From NCBI RefSeq assembly GCF_947179165.1, contig NC_077243.1, positions 32,316,001 to 32,380,000 of the forward strand: a stretch of 64,000 nt of DNA, written 5' to 3'. The translations under genes and the position numbers were made by a program. A model generated the notes under the pieces. That model did no database searches. It was not told the DNA's origin and worked only from the letters and a program-made list of their open reading frames with translations. Source of the stretch: Solanum dulcamara (Eukaryota; Streptophyta; Magnoliopsida; Solanales; Solanaceae). Position 1 is the stretch's first letter. Every line of letters starts with the position of its first letter. Shown in pieces: positions 22,838 to 33,835 of this stretch.

Positions 22838-23230
22838 GGGAAACTTACATAAATATACAATATTAAAAAAATATTTATCATTTATAGCAATAAAAAAATA
22901 ATTTCACTGAACACTTATAATACATTTATAATACAGTTTTAATATATATTGCAGAGAACTATTTATAAAACATATATAATACAAGTTTTATAGATGAATA
23001 ATACATTTATCACATATTTTAATAGACTTATAATACATTATGTTAGTTTTTTACTACACAAACATAATATATATTTTAAAACACTTATAATACATTTATA
23101 TTGTATGCATAATTCACTTTTAATACAAGTGTAGATTTATCATAATATTGCTATAAATGATAATAAATAAAAAATATCGCTAAAATCAGTAATTAATTTT
23201 TAAAAAGCACTCAATCAAGTAATTTTTCCA
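22838..23230 (+). mobile_element. hAT-type MITE, copy A
   Basis: The 393-bp element is flanked by a perfect 8-bp duplication TAAAGGAA (22830-22837 and 23231-23238), the size produced by hAT transposases. Its ends match weakly as inverted repeats (GGGAAACTTACAT against TGGAAAAATTACTT). The body is AT-rich, with repeated ACTTATAATACA words and no frame. It is strongly similar along its length to 48373-48741. Orientation is arbitrary. Confidence 0.85.
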
Positions 23231-23360
23231 TAAAGGAAACTAAAAGTAATGAAATATCTAATGAATTCCAAAGCTTTTATATAACAAAATTAAAGAGAGA
23301 AACAACAGCTTCAGTGTAAGAAAATGAACTTTCTCAATAACCAACAAAAACATAAATAGG

Positions 23361-23519
23361 TTTAATTATGATCAATTGGCGTAGTTGGTAGAATAGTCCC
23401 TGAATGGTCTATTGAATCTAAGTATGATCATGTTGATAGTGGGAGAGTGGATCCGTTGGGACTTAAATTTGTATGATAGGACAGTACTTGATCAGTCCAT
23501 TCAATTGATCCATAATTAA
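23361..23519. repeat. Small terminal-inverted-repeat element (MITE-like)
   Basis: TTAATTATGATCAATTG at the left is mirrored by CAATTGATCCATAATTAA at the right about 140 bp away, giving terminal inverted repeats of about 17 bp. No clear target duplication was seen. It is non-coding. Confidence 0.45.
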
Positions 23520-23529
23520 GTTAAAGTAA

Positions 23530-23925
23530 GGCAATCAACTATGGGTATAATACAGTGGAACAAATAAAATTTATATGGGCACACCTTCAGGAACTGGGAG
23601 TACAGAACATCACACCATGGAATATTTGGGGTGATTTTAATGTAGTTCTTCACAATAAAGATAGGGCAGATGAGGTCCAATGACCAACATTGAGGTTCAT
23701 GATTTTGCTACATGTGTACAAGGTCCTCATCTCAGTGAATTGACATGGAATAGAGAATACTACATTGGATCAATAAACAAAAAGGCAAATAAGATATACA
23801 ACAAGATTGATGGGATATTTGGAAAAAATTAATGGGTGAAATCATACGGGCAAATAGTAGTAGAATATACATGGCTATTTATATCAGATCACGCCCCTAT
23901 CATTATATCTCATATATATTTATTA
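23530..23925 (+). pseudogene. LINE endonuclease-domain fragment
   Basis: Plus-strand frames read PWNIWGDFNVVL, then a NKIYNKIDG segment and a final ISDHAPII. These are the DFN and SDH active-site blocks of the L1 endonuclease. Stops and a frameshift interrupt it, and no polymerase follows. It lies on the opposite strand to the neighbouring LINE relic, so it is a separate insertion remnant. Confidence 0.7.
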
Positions 23926-24094
23926 AAAATGAGAAACTTTAAAGTGTAAAGTTGTATTATCATTTTACATTTTACTAAATTAAAATATTATTAAACAAAT
24001 AATTAACAAAATATTAAATAGCAATTATATGGTATTAATTCATTGTATTTCTAGATAGAGTTAGTTCAAGGTATATTTAATTTGTTTTTATTCT

Positions 24095-26375
24095 AAAATT
24101 GAAGTTGAAATCGAAGCAGTCTAAGAATACAATTTATAATAAAACTACCAACTTCTAAACCTAAAAATAAGCAAAAGAGTTGCTTGAAAATACCAAACTA
24201 CTAAAGTCTATAAAATATTACTTATTCAAAATTCAAATAGAATTCAACTCCTAATTAAAAGGGCTAACTAGTTGACTAGGTCTCAACTCCTAATTACTGC
24301 TTATCCTAGTGAATTTTACGGGCCTACTAGACCAAAAGCTTCTCAAGCTCAAGCATTTACTTTTCTAGTTAGAGAACAACGTCTTAGGGCTCAATCGTGG
24401 GATCTTCACACTTGATAACTGAAAGTGACCTTGTGAAAAAATCTGCAAATTCATCTTTGGGCTTGTAGGGAACAAAATTCACTTCTTGTCTTGAATGCAA
24501 CCCTTCAGTACAGAATCTTTTTGACATCTCTTCCTCTTTCGCTTGCATCTTGAATCTCAACTTACCCATTTTATTTTTTTGAAACATAGATAATTCTTCC
24601 ACTGCTTCAATTCATTTAGGAACATTGAAAGCTCCTTCATACCTAGCAGATTCACATTTTGGCTGATCTTTTTCATGTTCTACAGAAACATCTTCCATTG
24701 GAAGATCATCTTCTAATTTTTTCAATTGGAAGATCATCTTCTAATTTTTTCAGCCTCTGATCTTTTTCATGTTCTACAGAAACATCTTCCATTGGATCAA
24801 ATAAAAATTGTTTACCTCTAATCTTAATGTTTAAAACTTCTTTTCTAACACCATCAATGATGAAGCAATGCTTATCTTCAAAAGATACTTTGTATCCTTT
24901 TTCTACCAACTAACAAATACTCAACAAGTTTTGATCAATATCAGGTACATAAAGAAATATCTGAAATTGCCTTATTACTTGAACTTGTTTTGATGACTAC
25001 AGTTCCTTTTCTTTCTACAAGAATTTGGTCACCATTTCCGATCCTTGCTCTGGATATTTCAGTAGGCTTTAATTCTTTAAACAAACTCTTGCCATAAGTC
25101 ATGTGATTAGTGCAACCACTATCAATCAGCCAAAATTTTATTTAAATCTTACTTGAGATACATGTTGCAACAAAAAGATGGCCTTCTACTTCTTCTTCAT
25201 TGACCACACGTGCATCTACTTCATGGTTCTCAAATTTATTTTTGTAAATCACTGCTTCATGGCCAAGCTGATTGCACTTGGAACACTTCGCGTCTGGCTT
25301 TTTCCAACATTTGTATGGTAGATGACCCATTTTCCATAATGCTCACAAGTTGGGTAATTCTTGAAATTTTTATCCCTGTTTTGAGTTTTATGGCTGGCTT
25401 CTAAGGCTCCTTCAACCATACCATCTTGCCTCATAAGTCTTCTTTGCTCCTGTGTCTGAAAAGAATTTAACAACTCTGCCAAGGTAATCTTGGACAGATC
25501 TTGTGTATTTTCTAAGATAGTTATACATGATTCATATCTTTCTGACACTGTAATAAGAATTTTTTAAACAATTCTTAAATCCTTAAATTCAGTGCCTGGT
25601 AATCTTACCTTGTTAACTATGCCAAGCAATCTGTCTGAATCTTCTTTGGCTGTCTCAGAATCTTTCATTCTTTGCGACTCGAACTCCCTTATTAAATTCA
25701 ATACTTGCATTCCTTGGATTCTTTCATCTCCACTATACTCTTTCTTCAGATAATTCCAAATTTCTTTGGGTGATTTGAGAGACATAGTTCTTGTGAAAAT
25801 AGTTGTTGAAACAGCAGCAAACAATGTTGTCTTTGCCTTAGACTTCGTGGTTTTCGTTTCCTTGTGATTTTTGATTTGAGTTATGGTGGGATTATTCGGC
25901 AGCGGATTAATTTTATAATCCTCTTCCACAACTTTTCAAAGATCAAGGGCCTCCAAGTAAGTTTCCATTCTTACATCCCACAATTGATAATTTTCACCAT
26001 AAAAAACAGATGGTGTCATTCATAAAAAACTACTTTCAGAGTCTATCTCTTCACTTACAGGTCCCTCAAGATAATGGCTCTAGATACCAATTGTTTGTTT
26101 TAAAAAAGAAGAATTTACAGGATAAGAATAAAAATGTTAAAGGAATTAAAACAAGAAATAAAACGTATAAACTGAAGTTGAATTCGATATATTTTCACTG
26201 CAGTCTAAGAATACAATATATAATAAAACTACTAACTTCTAAACCTAAAAATATGTAAAAAAATCTATTGAAATACCAAACTCCTAAAGTCTATAAAATA
26301 CTACTTATTCAAAATTCAAATAGAATTCCACTCCTAATAAAAAGGGCTAACTAGTTGACTAGGTCTATCTTGATA
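24095..26375 (-). mobile_element. Ty1/copia derivative with gag and protease only
   Basis: Two direct repeats flank a short coding part. 24095-24283 (minus-strand 3' LTR) and about 26160-26366 (part of the 5' LTR, which starts near 26092) match closely. Next to the right LTR, 26076-26089 reads on the minus strand as TGGTATCTAGAGCC, a near match to the initiator-Met tRNA primer site of copia elements. Integrase, reverse transcriptase and RNase H are absent, so the unit would depend on another copia for movement. Confidence 0.8.
24700..25932 (-). pseudogene. copia gag, zinc knuckle and protease remnant
   Basis: 25564-25929 encodes a gag segment (SPKEIWNYLKKEYSGDERIQ, LNLIREFESQRMKDSET) typical of the UBN2/gag family. 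The frame continues at 25249-25548 and at 25142-25330, where a knuckle-like CSKCNQLGHEAVIY sits with one Cys replaced. The protease active-site region follows near 25100-25140 as LIDSGCTNHMT, keeping the catalytic DSG. The remainder (VEKGYKVSFEDKHCFI) is the post-protease segment. A short duplication near 24660-24790 repeats CATCTTCCATTGGAAGATC. Frame breaks at 25561, 25142 and 24910 disable it. Confidence 0.78.
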
Positions 26376-27297
26376 AAATTACTACAGTAATAATTTAATA
26401 ATTCTAAAGCAAATATTCAACACACGGGGTTCTGAACGAATCTCGAGCACTCTGTCGGAGAATTTTCAAGCTTGGTGAACTAACTGATGCACCAGCATCT
26501 GGTGCACCTCAACTTGATCTTTGGGTTCGTAGGCGTGGAGATGCTTTCATGGATACCAAGACTTTTGGCTCAGCCCCGTGTTCACGAAGAGGAGGGACCT
26601 CGACCCTTCAAGTTCGAGGATGGCTTCCTATGTTTGCGAAGAAGAGTCTGGGTTAAACAGACCTAGTTGACCACCACGATCATAGTCATGGGCCCCATGT
26701 TCACATAGTTCTTTTGATTAGTCTTTTAAAGAAAGATTAGTCTCGAATATCAGTCTGCAGTGCTATAGTTAAAACTCAATATTTTAAGTTCTAGAGCTCC
26801 AAATTGATTGATTTGTGTTGCTACTTATTGGGAATTGATAGAGCTTTGTATTGGGACCTTCGGGGATAATGTGGTGGATTTGTTTCAGAGGTAAGTTCTT
26901 GATCCCTATACTTCTTATTTCTCTTAAATGGTGATTTTCGTTAAGAATTCTTACATGAACTGTTTTTGCGTGATCCCGAGCTCAAATTGTTCCCTTTTTG
27001 GGGCACAAGTTCGTTGAGCTAATTAAAACCTATTGATGCAGTCAATTTTGAGATTTCTGGCATAGTCCCATAATCCTATTTTGATCCAATGTTAGGTCCT
27101 ATCTCTAATTATTGCAATTTTGGTGTGTAAACATTTGTACTGACACTGCGATTATATTTTTGATAACTTGACGGCGATCGGAGGCCTTTCTATTATACCC
27201 CACATCTTTGAACTCGGAAGGTTCCTTAAGTTACTTAGAAGCTAGTATGTGAGCTACTTAAGTTACGACCCTATTGAACAACTCTAAGAAGGGAGAA
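26376..27297 (+). other. LTR-type relic, no gene
   Basis: The sequence has the base composition and word content of gypsy LTRs. It contains the palindromic GATGCACCAGCATCTGGTGCACC pair (about 26485-26507). It ends in AAGAAGGGAGAA, which looks like the polypurine tract of the LTR that begins at 27298. No coding frame is recognisable. Confidence 0.4.
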
Positions 27298-27536
27298 TGT
27301 GACACCTCATGGTAGGGAAGGTTGGAAATAGGGTCAAGAGAAGTCGAAAGGAGTTGGAGGCCAAGTAACGTGTCGTAGGACTCGACTTATCTACGTAAGC
27401 TACCAATTTGGAAGTCTTACATACGTGAGTTACTTGATTACATACCAAGCTTACGTAACAAGGGTCTCATAGGCTCTTAAAGTGAGACGAGATTACGAAC
27501 GAGATTACAAACCCACGAGGGAGGAAAATAAAATTT

Positions 27537-27728
27537 GACACGTGGCAGCCTAAGAGGGTGACACGTGGCAGCACCTCAAGCAGGCAGGTGACCCACCTGC
27601 TTGGGGTCAAGTAGGTGACCCACCTGCTTGGGGGAGGTGGACCCCACTGCCACGTGGCAGCACCCCATTGGCCGTATGTTTGAGGTGGACCAATAAGGGC
27701 CTGACACATGTCACCTCATATATATATG
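27537..27728 (+). promoter_or_regulatory. LTR promoter with three G-box/ABRE words, CCAAT boxes and TATA
   Basis: CACGTGGCAG occurs at 27537-27548, 27560-27571 and 27649-27660 (the last as palindromic CCACGTGG). Between them, GGTGACCCACCTGCTTGGGG is repeated twice in tandem and is itself partly palindromic. CCAAT boxes lie at 27690-27694 and, inverted, at 27667-27671. A CATATATATATG TATA element is at 27717-27728. CACGTGGC is the core of plant G-box/ABA-response elements bound by bZIP and bHLH factors; responsiveness here is inferred. Confidence 0.6.
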
Positions 27729-28460
27729 TGTATATGAATCTTCATGGATTCATTTATCCAAAAGCAGCAGCAACATAGGGAGAAAACGTGAAAGAGAAAG
27801 GCAACCATAGCTTGGAAGCTTAAAGGTGAGTTTTCTAATTTTCTCTCCGTGAATTAATTATATGCGACGTTCCTAAAATACGTGAAGGTGTATATATGTA
27901 TATTAATATGCTTACGGAACCATATTTTTAGTTCTACACTCGAAAAACTAAAAGAAGCTCAAAGAAGAAAACCTAGAGGATCAAAGGGAGAGGGATGTGG
28001 GTTGGGCCCTTTTGGGGTAAACTTCCGGGTTTCATTCCGTGAATTAATTATTTGAAGTGTCCCTCAGCTGTATAATTATGTTTAATAACATAAAAGTTTA
28101 ATTTGGGGCAGCGAGGAAGTCGCACAAACAGCCCGCTCAAGTTCAGCGCATTTGAAGAAGTTCCGAGTTGCGATTTGGCTAGTTTTGGCCAATTTCGGAT
28201 AAGGTAAGACTTCTCCTTTAAATTTGGAATTTATGGTGTTATTATAGGGTGTATTAAACACCTTTTGGGCTGCTGGAAGTTGTGGAAAAGTCGTAAAAGT
28301 TCGACGTTCGGAATAAACTAAATTGAAGTCGCTATAGTTGAATTGTTGCCGCAATAGAGTGTTGTTCTTGTGAGGTGCTGCTGCAGGGGTGTGGCTTGTG
28401 GTTGAAGGGTATAAAAATGTTCTAAATGAGGTGGGGGAGCTGCTGGTTGCAGCCACACGA

Positions 28461-28477
28461 CCCCCCCCCCCCCCCCC
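28461..28477 (+). repeat. C17 homopolymer
   Basis: An uninterrupted run of 17 C bases lies inside the LTR. It is likely to vary in length and to be sequencing-sensitive. Confidence 0.9.
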
Positions 28478-30492
28478 GCTTCGTACGGTTAAAGGTTTGA
28501 CAAAAATGGAAACTAGAAACCCTATTTTGATATCGTAATTTTGAATAAGTCGTTTGGAATTTATGTTGTATATGGTTGGTATGAATTGCTGCAGGTTGTT
28601 GTTGTTGGTTGGCTGTAAGTCTTAGGGACCTAATTGGAAATTTGGATAGGGCACATTATAGGGGAGGTGCTGCCCAATTTTCGTCGATGCCTTAGCAAAT
28701 AACAGAACTAGTCGGGGAAACGACTAAGGAAATAGATTCCATTAGTACTAAGATGTAACCTAAGGTGCTGGAAAGTTAAGAGGGGTTGATATTCATATTA
28801 ATTTCATGTTGAATAGGTTCAAAGGACGACGAGGCGAACAGGATGAGGAATAACTCAGACAAGGTATGTAAAGCTTTCTCTTGGCATGTTTTGGTATAAG
28901 TTCGTACAGCTATCTTTCTTTCCTTTTGGCAATGTTTAGCCTTAAGTGAATTGTATATGAAGTGCGGGGATAATTCCATTCCCAGAATTCTGAGTACGCC
29001 TCATAACCCCTATCCACTGTTCAGTATTAGAGTTCCTGTGAAGATTAAGTATTGCCTAGTAGGGCTTCTATGTGTCAAAATGTAATGTATGGAAAGCTAT
29101 CTCTCATTTTCATTGAGATGTATTTGATACGAAAATGAGGTTAAAATGCCATAGTGGTTCACCGAGCCCCGTGAAGGGCCGGGTACAAAATATGTATATG
29201 AAGATCACCTGAAGGAAAGTACAGACTAGATAGAGCTTATTCTCTTTCTTCTTTTGGGGCATGTACTTGTCTTAGTTGTAAGTTGAATCTGATCTGAACT
29301 CCGAGGTGACTCCATTCTTAAACATCTCTTAATTACTTTTGAATATCGAACTCTGATAGTAGTTCAACTATTTTCCTGGAAACTTTTATATGTTAAAGAG
29401 GTAACAAATGTACAGGATCCAAGTCTTACAGACTATATGTTAACAAATGTTCCTGGTTCCATAAGCGATTTGGCTTTACTTTAGTACATGTCTAGGAGCC
29501 CCGAGATTATAATTGATATTTCCCATAATGGCATTTAGAAGTCACTCAAGATGACTACACTACTACTCGAGTCCTCCGAGAAAATTTTAATCTTCTTATA
29601 CGGTCAAGTCTCTAATAATGATTTAAATTGCATATAGTTACTCACTACTCTACTCGTGTATATTGTAACACTTCTTTCCCTGAGTCCCGGGCCAGGATAC
29701 GTTCTCGTGCACAGTTCACTACACTATTCCCTGAGTTCCTCAATAGAGGGCCAGGATACATATATAGATATATGATGATGTGTTTTAATAAGGTGGTGAT
29801 GGCACCGGGCCTATGATGGTCCTACAGATGTGATTCACCGGACCCCTGAAAGGGCCGGCTATATTGTATAATTGAGCATGCATGCTTTTGTGATTCACAG
29901 AGTACAGGTACATGACTTCGATTTAATAATTTGTTCCCCTACTTCTCTATTTTGAATATACCCCCAGTGTATTTGTTAAATTTTACATACTCAGTGAATA
30001 TGTCGTACTGACCCCCCTTTCCCGGGGGCTGCGTTCATGTCCGCAGGTACAGATGCAGATTTTAGGAGTCCGTCAGCTTAGGGTTCCATGCAGCTCAGCT
30101 GGAAGAGGCTTCATTATATCGGGGCCTAGTTTTGATACTGTCCACGGATGTATAGAAATTGTTTTATTCATTCATTGTATCGGGGCCATATGTTGTCATT
30201 TATATATTTAGAGGTCTGCAGACATGTATATGTGGGTTGTATATGTCAGTTTGGTTCAGTTGGGTCTATATGATATATTATACATGTTGTTATGTTATGG
30301 CAGTCTTGTCGGCTTGCGTGCCCGGTCATGTTGTGATACGGACAAAAAAGGCTACAGGTATATGTAAATATTATCGCCCAGTGGGGATCTATTACATGAT
30401 ATTGTTTTATTTACAGTTCAATGTGACCACAGCTGATAGGTATGTGTATGGGGGGTCCAGCCAGTCGCGACCTACGGTGTTGGGTCGTGACA

Positions 30493-32049
30493 CTTTTGAA
30501 AGGGCAAAGTTGTAGAATAGTGGTTTACAAGCGTGTGGCTAACTTTTGAGGTAGGCTACAAATTATCTCTTTTAGACTAAACTTGTGTTGGTAAAGTCAT
30601 GTTGAATAGCTAGTTTTGGGATGGGTTTGTATTTAATATCACGTTTCATGATTAGAATCCTTAGCTTTTTTTGACTCGTTTATCTGGTTGAATGAGCATG
30701 TCTATCTTTCTTGTGGCAATTGTATATTGGATTATATTAATATTGGTAGCTTGTTCTTGGCATAGCCAAGGCTTAGGCTAGTGTTTGCCTTAGACTTGCG
30801 TTTTGAAAGCCAATAGGCCTTAAAAACTATTCGACTTGATTTGGACAACTTATGTCCCTTTAGACTATATAGCAGACTTGAGTATGATGGTCTGAATCTT
30901 TTGCTAGTCAAAAACTCAACTCTCGTGACCTTCAATCCATAACTCCTTGTTTGGTGCTTTGGCCCCGGTGTTATCCGGTTGTTAATTCGCCTTCATTTGT
31001 CTATTCAGGATTGGATTCGATTCAAGATGGAGTGGGCACCTGGTTTTCCTAATGATGGTTTCGCTCTATGATTCGAGTTTTCATAAAGAAGAGGATGATA
31101 TTTGGAGACACTTCGAGTTTTTAGCCACATTTTGAGGCCCTGGTGGATGTCTTTAGTCACGGTTTGCGACTTTGGCACATTCTTTTAGCTGAGGTTCGAG
31201 ACCCTGACACATATCCTTTAGCCTTGGTTAAAGTCCATGCATCACTCTTATTAAGCAAGTTAGAGTCCTGACATGGTGATTCTATTGGGTTCTTCAGGGT
31301 GCTTTAGCCACGTTTCAAGTACGGAGATGGCCGTTTCAAGTTCTGGTATATCATTATCTCCTTTAGTATTACCCTTAGATCTTCTGTGTACCCATCTGTC
31401 TTTTGGGGGTCCATTTGGGTTCTTACTTAAATTGTGCACGAGTGTACCTTCTGGACTTGTAGGGGTCTAGTAAAGTTGTAGCTAGTTACTTACCTTTCAT
31501 GTATGCTCTTTCATAGACTCGTATGCTTCTTGGTTAGTTGGTTTTTATCATCTCGCTCGTTTGACCTCTCGTTGGTGTTATATCTCACTTTTCATTATCT
31601 TCTTTACTTTTTGAGCTCAGTCGTCCTATGATACCTACTTGGCATTTGTTGTTTTGTTACTCACACTACACTTTGCATTTATTTTTATGATGCAAGTACG
31701 TGCACTAGTCACCACATTGATATTGACCCAGCTGCAGGTTATTCGGAGATTGAGGGTGAGCTTATGGCATCTAGGATCATCCTATCTCCTTCTGTTTATA
31801 TTTTGGCCAGTCTATCGCATTTGAGACAAGTCTTTATATTTTTTATCCTCTTTTGAGACTTGTACTCTTTTAGAAGCTCTGTACTTGTGTCGATCAAGAT
31901 TTGGGATTGGATATCATTTTGGATTGTATATATTTTCTTCCGTTCTTTTCTTTCGATGTGTCCTTTAAATTATATCTTGTATTTTTTGTTATTTGTTGTT
32001 TCTACCGATATGCCAGTTACTTACTCTTCCGGGATATGGGTTTACTTAC
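30493..32049 (+). other. Probable LTR relic, no gene
   Basis: No recognisable protein. The segment at about 31600-31770 (CTACACTTTGCAT...GCAAGTACGTGCAC) resembles the R/U5 portion of gypsy LTRs. The short frames here look like chance frames in T-rich DNA. Confidence 0.4.
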
Positions 32050-32295
32050 TGTCACGACCCAACCCATCGAGTCACGCGGGCCCCTACTCTAACACCTAGA
32101 TAGGAGAACCCTTTCACCCATTTTAAAAATAGATCATGCGGAATAAATAAAACACCCTGATTCTCTTTTATAATAATAAGAAAAGGTTTCAAAATTAGAC
32201 TTTCAATAATGAACTTGAAAAATAAAACAAAATCCCTTTGAAAAGATACAATAAATCCCTCCCAAGGAACTAGTCTAACTAGGTACAAGAGATTT
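32050..32295 (-). repeat. 3' end of a minus-strand LTR, truncated
   Basis: On the minus strand this ends GGGTTGGGTCGTGACA at 32050, the terminal motif of the same broad LTR class as the solo LTR ending at 6332. It is cut off at 32295 by the start of the next LTR. Confidence 0.6.
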
Positions 32296-32379
32296 TGTAA
32301 GACCCCAAAAGTTGAAAAGTCAGCTATCGAGGTTCAAAATAAATTTCTCAAAAAAATCCCAGATTTTGACACCAGGTGG

Positions 32380-32745
32380 TCCTCCATGGAGGCCTTCACT
32401 AGCCTTGGAGGGAAACCGTGAAGGTCATTATGAAGTGGAAATTATGGAGAAGGGACCACAGATGGCTCCACTTCCCGTGGTGTGAACCACGAGCTGTGAT
32501 GAGATCCTTGAACCCAATTCCTATGACTCCTAGTTTAGGGTGTGTACCAGGAAGGCACCACAAGCCATGGTGGCCTCCATGGTGGAACCCCCTTCGACCT
32601 CAGGACAACCTCCTCACCATGCCCACAACCACGGGCCGTGATGGTTTCCGTGGAGGAACCCCAGCCAAATCCAATATCCCCAAAGCCCAAGTCCCTCACC
32701 ACGACCACCATTACAGGCCGTGGTGAGCATTTTACGGACCGTGGT
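32380..32745. repeat. Cluster of CCACGGNCCGTGGTG-type palindromes
   Basis: At least six imperfect palindromic words built on CCACG(N)nCGTGG occur in 365 bp, including GGTCCTCCATGGAGGCC, CCATGGTGGCCTCCATGG, CCACGGGCCGTGATGG and TTACGGACCGTGGTGG. Spacing is about 40-70 bp. Diverged relatives are at 44040-44480. Confidence 0.7.
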
Positions 32746-33465
32746 GGGTCTTTCGTCCTGGTGTAATTTTGCTTTTTAAGGTTAGGGTATTTTGGTCTTT
32801 TCCTATGCTTTCATTAATGAATGTGGACGGTTTTGGGGGCTACTAATTTATTAACTATCATATGCCCTCCTAACCCTTTCATTATACCCCAAACACTTAA
32901 AATCAAAATTCTCTCTCTAAAAGTGTTCTCTCAAGAGCCTTCTTCTTCCTCAAGCAATTCAAATGATTTCTTCAGGAACAAGATTCAATTCTCTGCAATT
33001 TAGGACTCCTAAAATCAAATGTATGTGAGAATTCATTCATGAGCCTTTTTCACCCATGGAATCCCAAGTTTTTCTCTCAAAATCTCTTATGGATTCTTCA
33101 TCTAAAAGCCCTAATTTCATAATTTTGCATTGGGTCTTCTTATTTATGATATATTCTATGATTATTGCTTAGTTTATGCATAATTCACATCACATTGCAT
33201 GATTTAAGATGAATTTCAATGACCCATGCTATATGCTAGTTTCAAGTATGTTTTCAATGAATTATGATCATGAATTTCAAGTTATTTCAATGAAAGCTTT
33301 ATGAATGATTTCGAAAGTTTAGAGATGACTCATGAAAGATTATGAATGATGTTTCAATGATGCTTTAAGAAGAGTTATGGCACAATAAGGACAATTCTTG
33401 CACAATCATGTTAAAGAAGTTAAAGGTTGTGATGGAATTTCCTCATACATATACTAGAAAATAGG

Positions 33466-33835
33466 CCTATGGCAACAGACGCAAAACCATTACAGTATAT
33501 ACTAAAACCGTTGCAATAGGTCTATTGCAAAGGTTCAAGGCCCGTCTCGTAGCCATAGATCTATTATAACGGTTTCATGCAATGGTGCTCAAACCGTTGC
33601 AGTAGGTTTATCTATTGCAACAGTTTTGTTATCATTGTCATAAGATACTCTTTTGCAACAGTTTTTTTTATCAACTGGAACAGTTAAAAACCGTTCCAAG
33701 ATGCTTTATGCTACAACTATTTTATGCTATTTCAACGTTAATATGGGCTATTGCAACAAAATTTATTGACTATTATGCAATGGTTTGGTGATCACCTGCA
33801 ACGGTTTGTTTAGGCTATTGCAACAGTTTAATGAA
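33466..33835. repeat. Left subterminal repeat region of the CACTA-like element
   Basis: About a dozen degenerate copies of (A)ACCGTTGCAATAGG and its reverse occur here (for example at 33508, 33591, 33618, 33652, 33798, 33823). They are the expected transposase-binding motifs. Confidence 0.75.

Larger units (their letters stand above)
27298..30492 (+). repeat. Long LTR (3.2 kb) of a gypsy-type element
   Basis: The LTR starts TGTGACACC right after a purine-rich GAAGGGAGAA and ends GGGTCGTGACA at 30492. It contains a compact promoter (27537-27728) and a 17-nt C run (28461-28477). Near its 3' end is a CCCGGGGGCTGCGTTCATGTCCGCAGGTACAGATG-type segment, often seen in Solanaceae LTRs. The flanking pentamers do not match, so it is either a 3' LTR with a lost body or a damaged solo LTR. 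Confidence 0.7.

Noticed and set aside
28461..28477. C17 run as a regulatory i-motif
   Set aside because: It is one homopolymer without spaced C blocks. Length is likely to be unstable or error-prone.
32418..32766. Frames of 74-102 codons rich in Pro/His/Trp
   Set aside because: They translate the palindrome cluster of an LTR. No domain and no support for expression.
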